From: F23-B02 sp963633225
Lineage (GTDB): Bacteria > Bacillota > Clostridia > Oscillospirales > Oscillospiraceae
Assembly: GCA_963633225.1 (NCBI GenBank)
Contig: CAVGXR010000031.1
Location: forward strand, 1-45,801
DNA length: 45,801 nucleotides
Reading direction: 5' to 3'
Position numbers and translations under genes: made by a program. Shown here one piece after another: positions 1 to 7,335 of the stretch (within the stretch, counting starts at the first letter, position 1; the number at the start of each line of letters is the position of its first letter). The notes under the pieces were generated by a model. It saw nothing but the letters and a program-made list of their open reading frames with translations, was not told the origin of the DNA and did no database searches.

Positions 1-1
1 A

Positions 2-27
2 AGCATTTTGAAAGCTTTCAAAATGCT
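2..27. repeat. Perfect 26-bp palindrome at the window edge
   Basis: Bases 2-14 are the exact reverse complement of 15-27, with no loop base. It lies about 100 bp before the first gene. It could be a terminator stem of an upstream gene or a protein-binding site; there is no clear T-tract on the plus strand. Confidence 0.6.
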
Positions 28-42
28 CGGCGGAAAAGTGCA

Positions 43-74
43 GTCAAAAAAATCCCGCAAGGGACTTTTTTGAC
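43..74. repeat. Hairpin of a dispersed intergenic repeat
   Basis: The arms 43-56 and 61-74 pair with one mismatch around the loop GCAA and are followed by AAAC. The core AAAAATCCCGC..GGGA..TTTTTGACAAAC recurs at 31413-31440, and a diverged form is seen near 2049-2078. This suggests a dispersed palindromic repeat family. Confidence 0.55.
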
Positions 75-81
75 AAACTGA

Positions 82-106
82 GCTCCCCGGGAAAAGTCCG
101 GGGAGC
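82..106 (+). other. GC-rich hairpin in the leader of the first gene
   Basis: A nine-bp stem, GCTCCCCGG (82-90) and CCGGGGAGC (98-106), encloses a 7-nt loop and ends just before the ribosome binding site AAGGAG (113-118). No T-tract follows, so it is not a standard terminator. It may influence translation of the gene at 126. Confidence 0.4.
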
Positions 107-125
107 GGCTGTAAGGAGAGCTGCC

Positions 126-557
126 ATGCAGAGCCTGCCTGTTTACATAGACGGAAAAGAATGCGGAAGCCTGAGGATATACAGCGACGGGCTCATGAGC
201 GTTTTTGATGCCCGATGCAGTGCTGCACCGGCAGGGCCTGTGCGCCTTTATCTATTCGGCGAGGGTAAAAGCGCCCTTCTGGGCACGATGAAGCCAAACG
301 GTACGGGCCTTGGCATAGTGCGGCGCTTTTCGCGCTCAGAGCTCAAAAAGCTGCCGGAGAAGCTTGAATACGCCGCCGAGCGGCCTGTGCCGGTAAAGGA
401 GGGGAGCGACACCCTGTGGCGGCGCGGCGCAATGGGCTGCCTTTTGACAGACGGGCTAATTGCGATACCGGCAGATGAGGCGCAGCTTGGCAGAGTCGCG
501 GATAAGCTGCGCATCATAGAGGGGCGGACATATCTTATATTCGAAAGAAAATGGTGA
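126..557 (+). CDS. Conserved-looking protein of unknown function, 143 aa
   Basis: A soluble protein of 143 residues with no signal peptide or membrane segment. I do not recognise the family. The ATG is preceded by a good AAGGAG site at 113-118. The sequence has alternating beta-strand-like stretches (VYIDGKECGSLRIYSDG near the N-terminus, RLYLFGEGKSALLGTM in the middle) and ends TYLIFERKW. The pattern suggests a small beta-rich domain, but that is inference only. Codon use matches the neighbouring housekeeping genes and the reading frame is clean, so the gene is probably real. It precedes the nucleoside phosphorylase by 71 bp and may be co-transcribed with it. Confidence 0.6.
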   Translation: MQSLPVYIDGKECGSLRIYSDGLMSVFDARCSAAPAGPVRLYLFGEGKSALLGTMKPNGTGLGIVRRFSRSELKKLPEKLEYAAERPVPVKEGSDTLWRRGAMGCLLTDGLIAIPADEAQLGRVADKLRIIEGRTYLIFERKW

Positions 558-563
558 TATATG

Positions 564-592
564 TGGAAAAATTCAGCCGCTTGTGTTAAGAT
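564..592 (+). promoter_or_regulatory. Weak candidate promoter for the nucleoside phosphorylase
   Basis: TGGAAA (564-569), 17 bp, then TAAGAT (587-592) preceded by an extended -10 TG. The -35 match is poor, so this is a low-confidence call. Confidence 0.25.
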
Positions 593-628
593 GACAGCAT
601 AATAGATATAGTAATGGAGGTATCTGCT

Positions 629-1933
629 ATGCTGATGACTGATATTATCGTAAAAAAGCGTGATGGCGAAAAGCTGAGCGCGCAGGAGATAAGATTTGTC
701 GTTGAGGGCTACACGAGGGGCGATATCCCGGACTATCAGATGTCGGCGCTCATGATGGCAATACTGCTGCGCGGAATGGACAGGGAGGAGACGCTTGAGC
801 TCACCATGGCCATGCGTGACTCCGGCGAGACGCTCGATCTGAGTGCCATAAAGGGCGTCAAGGCCGACAAGCATTCTACCGGCGGCGTTGGCGACAAGAC
901 CTCGCTCATACTGTGCCCCATGGTTGCCGCACAGGGCGTGAAGATCGCGAAAATGTCGGGCCGCGGCCTCGGACACACGGGCGGAACCATAGACAAGCTT
1001 GAGAGCTTTCAGGGCTTCAATGCGTCTGTTTCCGAGGAAAAGTTCATTGAAAACGTGAATAAATTCGGCATTGCAATAGCCGGACAGACGGTCAACCTCG
1101 ATCCGGCGGACAAGAAAATGTATGCACTGCGCGACGTTACGGGCACAGTGCCGAGCATCCCGCTGATCGTGAGCTCCATCATGAGTAAGAAGCTTGCCGC
1201 CGGAGCGGATGTTATCGTGCTCGACGTTAAAATGGGCAGCGGCTCGTTTATGAAAACCGCCGAGGACGCAAGGGAGCTTGCCGAAAATCTCACGGCAGTC
1301 GGAAAGCTTGCGGGGAAAAAGACCGTGGCAGTTATAACGAATATGGACGAGCCTCTGGGTAACGCCGTGGGCAACGCGCTTGAGGTCAGGGAGGCGATCG
1401 AGGTGCTGCGCGGCGAGAGAAGAGGCGAGGTGCTCGAGCTGTGCCTGACACTTGGCGCGTGCATGCTCACCGAGGCCGGCATTGCCGAGAACGATGCCGC
1501 AGCACGCGGAATGCTCGAAAAGGGCATTGAGGACGGCTCGGCTCTAAATAAGCTCGCGCAGCTTGTTGAGGCTCAGGGAGGCGACAGCAGCGCCGTGTTT
1601 GATACCTCGCTTCTGCCGCAGGCGCCCGTTCAGCTTGAGGCTCTGTCCGACAGCTCGGGATATGTAAAGCACATCTGCGCCGACGAGGTGGGTCTCGTAT
1701 CCATGCATCTGGGCGGCGGCAGAGCCACAAAGGAGAGCGTGATAGACCTTTCCGTCGGTCTTGTCCTCAAAAAGAAGGTCGGCGACAGGGTGGAGGCAGG
1801 AGAGAGCCTTGCAACGATCCATGCGCACAGCCTTGAGTCTGCGCAGAGGGCTGCCGAGATGCTGAAGGGCTGCTACAGCTTGGCTTCCGAGCCTGTCGAA
1901 AAGCCGCCGTTTATAAAAGGTATAGTGAGATAG
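629..1933 (+). CDS. pdp: Pyrimidine-nucleoside phosphorylase
   Basis: A cytosolic enzyme of pyrimidine salvage that splits uridine, thymidine and deoxyuridine with phosphate to a free base and (deoxy)ribose 1-phosphate. The 434-residue protein has the length and order of the thymidine/pyrimidine phosphorylase family: an alpha domain starting MLMTDIIVKKRDGEKLS, then the signature KHSTGGVGDKTSL with the glycine-rich phosphate site, then KMSGRGLGHTGGT, and a C-terminal alpha/beta domain with GLVLKKKVGDRVEAGE. I choose the ATG at 629 because GGAGG (616-620) sits 8 nt before it; an in-frame ATG at 614 overlaps that site. Two hairpin terminators follow. Thymidine phosphorylase (deoA) is the close alternative name. 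Confidence 0.93.
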   Translation: MLMTDIIVKKRDGEKLSAQEIRFVVEGYTRGDIPDYQMSALMMAILLRGMDREETLELTMAMRDSGETLDLSAIKGVKADKHSTGGVGDKTSLILCPMVAAQGVKIAKMSGRGLGHTGGTIDKLESFQGFNASVSEEKFIENVNKFGIAIAGQTVNLDPADKKMYALRDVTGTVPSIPLIVSSIMSKKLAAGADVIVLDVKMGSGSFMKTAEDARELAENLTAVGKLAGKKTVAVITNMDEPLGNAVGNALEVREAIEVLRGERRGEVLELCLTLGACMLTEAGIAENDAAARGMLEKGIEDGSALNKLAQLVEAQGGDSSAVFDTSLLPQAPVQLEALSDSSGYVKHICADEVGLVSMHLGGGRATKESVIDLSVGLVLKKKVGDRVEAGESLATIHAHSLESAQRAAEMLKGCYSLASEPVEKPPFIKGIVR

Positions 1934-1943
1934 GAGAACAACA

Positions 1944-1973
1944 AAAAAGGACAGTCAAGCGACTGTCCTTTTT
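1944..1973 (+). terminator. Rho-independent terminator after pdp
   Basis: A 13-bp stem AAAAAGGACAGTC / GACTGTCCTTTTT with the loop AAGC, ending in a T-run. Nearly the same stem recurs at 2207-2229. Confidence 0.85.
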
Positions 1974-1981
1974 AGCGTGTC

Positions 1982-2132
1982 AAAAAAGCCTGCGGCTTTT
2001 TTTCACGCTGAAAAACACGCCACATTTTTTGTGAAGCTTGCGCTTCACGAAAAATCTCGCTACGCTCGTCAAAAAACCTGATAAATCAGGCGTTTTGATG
2101 GCTATAATCCAATTTGAGGCGGGACCTTGTCC
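1982..2132. repeat. Cluster of short hairpins, intergenic repeat element
   Basis: Several small inverted repeats lie end to end: AAAAAAGCC/GGCTTTTTT (1982-2002), GTGAAGC/GCTTCAC (2031-2048), CCTGAT/ATCAGG (2077-2090) and GGGAC/GTCCC near 2122-2132. No plausible reading frame covers the block. The adjacent GAAAAATCTCGC..CGTCAAAAAACC resembles the hairpins at 43-74 and 31413-31434. The block is bracketed by two copies of one terminator stem. Confidence 0.5.
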
Positions 2133-2206
2133 CCCTCACGCTCCCCCTGCTGCGTATTGGATTCTACCCATTACACCTATTTTCCATAGTTCTTTGACAG
2201 TCTGAG

Positions 2207-2229
2207 GACAGTCGTATGACTGTCCTTTT
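2207..2229 (+). terminator. Second copy of the GGACAGTC terminator stem
   Basis: GGACAGTC, a 4-nt loop, GACTGTCC and TTTT, then AGC, as in the copy at 1944-1973. The T-run lies on the plus strand. On the minus strand, as a terminator for the gene ending at 2228, it has no U-tract. Confidence 0.55.
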
Positions 2230-2662
2230 AGCTTGCAATTGCAATCAGCACCGAGGCGAAAACTATCAGCAGCGAAAAGCCGATCTCACCGGCCCAGACC
2301 ATGCGGAGCTGATCCTCGGATATGACCATGCCGTAGCTTTTTACCTTCTCCTGCGGCTTCGGCTGCGCTGCGGCCTCGGCATCGGTTTCAATTCCGGCTG
2401 CATCCATATCCTCGGCAGGCTCGTCGGGAATATCGCTGACGGCAGCCTCATCTTCGAGTTCATCGGAAATATCGCTGCTGACGTCCTCATCGTCCAAAGG
2501 CTCAAAAGCCTCTTCCGACGCAGGCTCGTCATGCGTATCATTCCGGCGCAGCTTCGGTATATTGATCTTCGGTATGCCGCCCTTAGGCAGCTTAACCTTG
2601 GGTATCCTGACCTCGGGAATTTTTATTTCGGGAATTTTTATTTCTGGAATGTTGAGCTTCAT
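2228..2662 (-). CDS. IPEI-repeat protein with acidic linker and C-terminal membrane anchor
   Basis: A protein of 144 residues in three parts. Residues 1-40 are a run of a pentapeptide-like unit, [IL]P[EK][IV][KR] (IPEIK IPEIK IPEVR IPKVK LPKGG IPKIN IPKLR). Residues about 41-105 are very acidic and probably disordered. Residues about 118-143 are a single hydrophobic segment (GEIGFSLLIVFASVLIAIA) that reaches the C-terminus, as in tail-anchored proteins with the N-terminus in the cytosol. I do not recognise the family and assign no function. It lies between two terminators and is probably monocistronic. The ribosome binding site before the ATG is weak (CAGGT). Confidence 0.65.
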   Translation of the reverse strand: MKLNIPEIKIPEIKIPEVRIPKVKLPKGGIPKINIPKLRRNDTHDEPASEEAFEPLDDEDVSSDISDELEDEAAVSDIPDEPAEDMDAAGIETDAEAAAQPKPQEKVKSYGMVISEDQLRMVWAGEIGFSLLIVFASVLIAIAS

Positions 2663-2673
2663 ATCGTTACCTG

Positions 2674-2702
2674 AAAACGGTGGGCAAAATGCCCACCGTT
2701 TT
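2674..2702 (-). terminator. Terminator after the EF-G paralogue
   Basis: A 12-bp perfect stem, AAAACGGTGGGC / GCCCACCGTTTT, with a 5-nt loop. On the minus strand it follows the stop at 2716 and ends in TTTT. It also fits as a terminator read from the plus strand. Confidence 0.85.
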
Positions 2703-2715
2703 TAAATTTACGGAA

Positions 2716-4722
2716 TTACTCAGCCTCAGCCAGAGCCTTGGCCTCTTCAATGACCTTCTGCTGGACATTGCCGGGAGCTTCCTCGTAGCGGATGAACTTG
2801 CAGGTGAACGAGCCGCGTCCCTGAGTCATGGAGCGCAGATCAATGGTGTAGGAGCTCATCTCGGCCATGGGGACCTCAGCTTCAACGGTCTGCATACCGT
2901 CCTCGGCGTTCATACCGAGAACCGTGCCGCGGCGCTTGGAGGAGATATCGGACATGATATCGCCGAGGTTTGCGTCGGGGATGGTTACCTGAAGAAGACC
3001 GATAGGCTCGAGAATGGTGGGCTTTGCCTTGGGGATGCCGTCCTGATATGCAAGACGTGCAGCGGTCTGGAAGGCCATATCGTTGGAGTCAACGGGGTGG
3101 TAGGAGCCATCGTACAGCGTAGCCTTCAGGCCAACCAGAGGATAGCCGGCGAGAACGCCCTTCTGAACAGCGTTGCGCAGACCCTTTTCGACGGAGGGGA
3201 AGAAGTTCTTGGGAACAGAGCCGCCGAATACTTCCTCGGCGAAGATCATCTCGTCCTGCTCATCCTGCGGCTCGAAGCGGATCCAAACGTCACCGAACTG
3301 GCCGGAACCGCCGGACTGCTTCTTGTGGCGGCCATGAGCCTCGACCTTGCCCTTGATCTTCTCGCGGTATGCAACACGTGCGGGCTTGAGCTCAGTCTCA
3401 ACACCGAAGCGGCTCTTGAGCTTTGCGCACAGAACGTCAACCTGAATGTCGCCTGCGCCGGAGATGACCATCTGATGAGTCTCTGCATTGTTGACGAGAG
3501 TAAAGGATACATCCTCCTCGTTGAGTCTGGAAAGGCCGCCTGCGACCTTGTCGTCCTGACCCTTGGTCTTGGGGGAGATAGCCATGGAGTAGCAGGGATC
3601 GGGCATTTCCAGTGCGGGGAGCTCGACCTCGTGCTTGGGATCACACACGGTATCGCCGGTTTTCCACTCCATCTTGCCGACGGCAACGATATCGCCGCAG
3701 CAGGCTTCCTTGACCTCGGTGGTCTTCTTGCCGCAGATGGTGTAGAGTCTGCCGAGCTTGTCGGTGCTGGAGGCACGGACATTGCGCAGCGAGAGGTCGG
3801 CGGTGATCTTGCCGGAGACGACCTTTACAAAGCTGTATTTGCCGAACTGGTCGGAAACGGTCTTGAAAACAAAGCCGCAGACAGGCTCGGCGGACTTGTC
3901 CTCGGGAGCGGGAACATAGTCGCAGACAGCCTGAAGGACGGCCTCGGTGCCGATGTTGGACATTGCCGCGCCGCAGACAACGGGAACTACGCTGCGCTCG
4001 GCAAGGCCGGCCTTGAGGCCGGTGACGATCTCGTCGTCGCTAAGCTCCATCGTGTCAAGGAACTTCTCCATGAGCTCTTCGGCGGTGACGGCTGCCGCAT
4101 CCATAAGCTCCATGCGCAGCTCCTCGACCTTATCAGCGTCGGCTGCGGGGACAGCGACCTTTGCAGTCTTGCCGCCTTTTGTCTGATAAGCGGTGTTGTG
4201 AACAAGGTCGATAACGCCGCTGCCGTCGGACATGGGGATCATGACAGGGCAGACGGCTGCGCCGTACTTTTCCTTCAGTGCGGCCAGAACCGCGTAGTAG
4301 TCGCCGTGCTCCTCATCTATCTTGGAGATGTAGAACATCGCCGGAACACCGGCGGACTTGAGGTATTTCCAGCTTCTCTCCGCGCCGACGGTGATGCCGT
4401 CCTTTGCAGAGCAGAAGATGATGCCGGTCTCGACGACGCGGATGGCGGCGAGAACGTCGCCGACAAAGTCAAAGTAGCCGGGGCAGTCAAGTACATTGAT
4501 CTTGCAGCCGCCGAAGTTTACGGGAGCGACGGAAGTTGCAATGGTGATCTGACGCTTGATTTCCTCAGCGTCGTAGTCGCAGACGGTGTTGCCGTCGGTG
4601 ACCTTGCCCATGCGGTCTACAGCGCCGGTTGTGAACAGCATGCTTTCAGCAAGGCTGGTCTTACCGCTGTTGCCGTGACCCATGAAGCAGATGTTGCGGA
4701 TGTTTTTGGTTTCGTAGCTCAT
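2716..4722 (-). CDS. Elongation factor G-like translational GTPase (EF-G paralogue)
   Basis: A soluble ribosome-associated GTPase of 668 residues, a little shorter than standard EF-G. G1 is GHGNSGKT (residues 15-22), where housekeeping EF-G usually has GHIDAGKT. G3 is DCPG, and G4 reads SKID in place of NKMD. Domain IV carries the hallmark HKKQSGGSGQFGDV, and a domain V-like C-terminus follows. The variant G1/G4 motifs and the absence of rpsL, rpsG or tuf neighbours point to the EF-G2/FusA-like paralogue group and not the main translocase. The precise job is unknown; members may act in ribosome recycling or under stress. It has its own strong promoter and terminator, so it is a single-gene unit. 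The start has AGAGGAAG upstream. Confidence 0.88.
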   Translation of the reverse strand: MSYETKNIRNICFMGHGNSGKTSLAESMLFTTGAVDRMGKVTDGNTVCDYDAEEIKRQITIATSVAPVNFGGCKINVLDCPGYFDFVGDVLAAIRVVETGIIFCSAKDGITVGAERSWKYLKSAGVPAMFYISKIDEEHGDYYAVLAALKEKYGAAVCPVMIPMSDGSGVIDLVHNTAYQTKGGKTAKVAVPAADADKVEELRMELMDAAAVTAEELMEKFLDTMELSDDEIVTGLKAGLAERSVVPVVCGAAMSNIGTEAVLQAVCDYVPAPEDKSAEPVCGFVFKTVSDQFGKYSFVKVVSGKITADLSLRNVRASSTDKLGRLYTICGKKTTEVKEACCGDIVAVGKMEWKTGDTVCDPKHEVELPALEMPDPCYSMAISPKTKGQDDKVAGGLSRLNEEDVSFTLVNNAETHQMVISGAGDIQVDVLCAKLKSRFGVETELKPARVAYREKIKGKVEAHGRHKKQSGGSGQFGDVWIRFEPQDEQDEMIFAEEVFGGSVPKNFFPSVEKGLRNAVQKGVLAGYPLVGLKATLYDGSYHPVDSNDMAFQTAARLAYQDGIPKAKPTILEPIGLLQVTIPDANLGDIMSDISSKRRGTVLGMNAEDGMQTVEAEVPMAEMSSYTIDLRSMTQGRGSFTCKFIRYEEAPGNVQQKVIEEAKALAEAE

Positions 4723-4785
4723 GTGTTGCTTCCTCTCTTGAAAGATATATTAAAAATTTAATTTCGTCTGAAACGCAATCAATTA

Positions 4786-4814
4786 ATTATACACTAATAT
4801 ATAATTAATGGCAA
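4786..4814 (-). promoter_or_regulatory. Sigma-A promoter of the EF-G paralogue
   Basis: Reading the minus strand: TTGCCA (4814-4809), 17 bp, TATAAT (4791-4786). The -10 is a perfect consensus. It lies directly beyond the end of the upstream minus-strand gene (stop at 4822). Confidence 0.8.
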
Positions 4815-4821
4815 CATTTTT

Positions 4822-7332
4822 TTAGGGCGTACTTATCGTGAAGCTCAGGATGACGCTTATCAGCAGCCATGCCAGCAGATAGCTGAGCGCAGTAACGACG
4901 CTTGGCAGTGCGCTGAGGCTTATAACGAACATAACGAGCATACCGATCACCGCGCTCAGAACGCTGAGCATTACGCTCAGCCTGATGCGTCCGAAAAGTA
5001 CCTTTCCGTGGTCGGCAAGGCTCACGAGCGGCATCAGACCCTCACGCGAGATGAGCGCTGCGGGCTTGCTGCCCTCGGCAGGCTCAGCCCCCGATATCGC
5101 ATAGCGCTCGGAGTATGGCGGGAAGTCAAAGCCGTCTGTAGGCATATCGAATTTTACCGACAGCATCTGCGGCGTGATATTAAAGTCACGCACGGCAAAT
5201 ATTGCGTGTCTGCCGGAAGCAACAAGCCTGCTCAGTGCATCCCTTACAGCGTCTGATGCGGTGTACTCCATCTCAAACACGCCGCAGATGATGCCCGCGA
5301 CAGCAACGTATACGCCGTTGCTGAGAACGTATTTCTCCGGCAGGACCACACCCATGAGGCGCATGAACGCGGCGTTACCGCAGTAAACATCCTCTCCGTC
5401 AACCATGGCGGTAAGGCCGCCGCTTTCATGCACCGAAAAGGCCTCGACCGGCATAAGGCTGCCGCCGGCCTTGCGCATGAGCTCGCTAAACGGTGCTGTC
5501 ATGGAGCTTCCCGAGGCTGAGATTATGCTTCCTGCGAAGGATATTATCCGCTCCGGCTCCATTCCGGCGAACACTCGTGTACGGCTTATCCTGACGCAGC
5601 CCTTGGGGAAAAGATCGGTGTCGCTTATGATGATGTGCTTTGCCTTGCCGATATCGTAAAGTCCCGACCATCCGGCTATAGTGGAGCCGCTGCGGATCAG
5701 ACTTTTTGTCGAGATGAAAAACGGCAGAGGGAAGCTTATGAGCATAGCTATTGGAGCTGCGCATACGAATATGCCGGAGAGAATGTGCGCAAAGGATGCA
5801 AAGCTCTTGCTGACGACGGCTGCGATGAGACTCAAAACAATGGATGCTGCGGCAAGATAGGGCGTGAGCACGCCGAAAATGGATTCGTCCGGCCCGTCCT
5901 CCTCCGTGCGGCGTACAATGCCGTCAACGGATCGCCTGCCCTTGACAAGGGTGATGTCTCCGCCGGATATATCCGACTGAGCCGTGAGCACGAAGGGATT
6001 CTTCGCGGCGGCAGCCGTGTTCAATATGATTCTGTTGCTGCGGGCGTTCAGAACGCAGCCGAGCAGCGTGAATGCTATCGTGAGCGAGGGGATAACGCAG
6101 AAGGGCACGAGCTTTTCACTGACATTTGCCGCCGACAGGAATGCGTCTATCATGCACAGCAGGCAGGATATGACGATCAGTGCGCTTGCGTGAAGCTTCA
6201 GCCGGACTATGCTCATTATGCCGGTTGTTATGATGTCAAGCCCGCAGATCATGACAGCTGTCATCATGATAAGGCACACGGCGCTTTTGACTCCGGCATC
6301 GAACAGCGCACCAGGTACGGGCAGACCGTAGGATATGTACATCATCACGGCGCACAGCACGAAGGCAATCCTGCTGCGCAGACGCAGACCTGCGATATGC
6401 TTATCGTAAAACTTCGCGGCCTTGTCCGGCTGCATTTCCTCGCCGAGCTCCTCCGTTTCATAGCTCGTCTCGCTGAGCGTGACCTGACTTTGCTTTATTT
6501 TCATTGCGATAAACGCAAGTGCGCTTATAAGCGGCACGGCGACGGATTCGCGCAGCGACTTATGCTCTCTGCGCGTCTTTTCCTTTTTCGGGGGCTCGGG
6601 CTCTATAACGGTGTAATCGGCATCGGTGGCGTATTTATCCTCCGTATCCTCCGTTATGCCGGAGCCCTCGTAAAGATCAGGCTCAGGCTCCTGAGCGGGG
6701 GCACTGTCAATGCGCAGCTTTGTCGGCTCAGACTCGGGCTCGGAAGCTTCCTCGAGCTGCTCGGCGGCGGGGAGTTTTTCGGGCTCACGCCGCTTCGTGG
6801 GCTCGAGCTCTGACGGCTCCGGCATATGCTCGGACTCGGAGGGCTCGGGCTTCGGAGGCTCCGGCGCTATTATGTGCTCGGCAGTCTTTTCTTCGCGCTT
6901 AAACTCCGCTATTATGCGCTCAACCTCGTCGATGGGCTCGGAAGCCTCCTGCGGCTCTTCGCAGGGCTTTTCCTCCTCGCCCTCATGACTTGGCGGAGCG
7001 GGGGAGGGGCCTGTGCTGCCGTCGAGCGCAAATTCGCGCCGTATGCTCTCAGGATCAAGCGATGCGGTGCTTTCCGAAATGCTGTCCTCCGAGGCAAACT
7101 CCTCTGCTATCAGCTTCGGATCAAAGTCGTAGACCTCCTGAGCCGGAGCAGCTTCAATGCCGTCGTTTATGAGCGCCGAAAACAGCTCGTCGTCATTCTC
7201 GGACAGATCCGTCAAGGGCACTGATGGCTCGAACACCGGCTTTTCGGATACAGGCTCCTCGTCGAGAGAGGAAAACTCGCTCAATATATCGTCGAGATCA
7301 AAATTGAAAGAGCTTTTATCGTTTGAACTCAT
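4822..7332 (-). CDS. Degenerate P1B-type ATPase-like membrane protein with long acidic N-terminus
   Basis: A protein of 836 residues. Residues 1-315 are acidic, Pro/Glu-rich and probably disordered. They contain four short repeats ending in EF (residues 11-20, 70-79, 92-101 and 134-144). Eight hydrophobic segments follow in a 4+2+2 layout (roughly 322-345, 350-376, 382-400, 408-430, 486-508, 513-541 and two at the C-terminus). This is the layout of heavy-metal P-type ATPases. CAAP (524-527) stands where those pumps carry CPx. The phosphorylation motif DKTGTLT is replaced by SDTDLFP (570-576), aligned so that the catalytic Asp is Ser570. CGNAAF (651-656) and GVYVAVAGIICGVFEMEYT (673-691) resemble the nucleotide-domain and following strands. 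No TGES or GDGxND is seen. I infer a non-pumping pseudoenzyme. It starts 3 nt after rlmB with GAGGG upstream, so it is probably translationally coupled to rlmB. Confidence 0.75.
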   Translation of the reverse strand: MSSNDKSSFNFDLDDILSEFSSLDEEPVSEKPVFEPSVPLTDLSENDDELFSALINDGIEAAPAQEVYDFDPKLIAEEFASEDSISESTASLDPESIRREFALDGSTGPSPAPPSHEGEEEKPCEEPQEASEPIDEVERIIAEFKREEKTAEHIIAPEPPKPEPSESEHMPEPSELEPTKRREPEKLPAAEQLEEASEPESEPTKLRIDSAPAQEPEPDLYEGSGITEDTEDKYATDADYTVIEPEPPKKEKTRREHKSLRESVAVPLISALAFIAMKIKQSQVTLSETSYETEELGEEMQPDKAAKFYDKHIAGLRLRSRIAFVLCAVMMYISYGLPVPGALFDAGVKSAVCLIMMTAVMICGLDIITTGIMSIVRLKLHASALIVISCLLCMIDAFLSAANVSEKLVPFCVIPSLTIAFTLLGCVLNARSNRIILNTAAAAKNPFVLTAQSDISGGDITLVKGRRSVDGIVRRTEEDGPDESIFGVLTPYLAAASIVLSLIAAVVSKSFASFAHILSGIFVCAAPIAMLISFPLPFFISTKSLIRSGSTIAGWSGLYDIGKAKHIIISDTDLFPKGCVRISRTRVFAGMEPERIISFAGSIISASGSSMTAPFSELMRKAGGSLMPVEAFSVHESGGLTAMVDGEDVYCGNAAFMRLMGVVLPEKYVLSNGVYVAVAGIICGVFEMEYTASDAVRDALSRLVASGRHAIFAVRDFNITPQMLSVKFDMPTDGFDFPPYSERYAISGAEPAEGSKPAALISREGLMPLVSLADHGKVLFGRIRLSVMLSVLSAVIGMLVMFVISLSALPSVVTALSYLLAWLLISVILSFTISTP

Positions 7333-7335
7333 GGC

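Noticed and set aside
2680..4761. Plus-strand open frame of 693 codons
   Set aside because: Antisense shadow of the EF-G paralogue, low-complexity Gly/Ala/Asp/Leu composition, no motif.
5635..6813. Plus-strand open frame of 392 codons
   Set aside because: Antisense to the pseudo-ATPase; composition is not protein-like.
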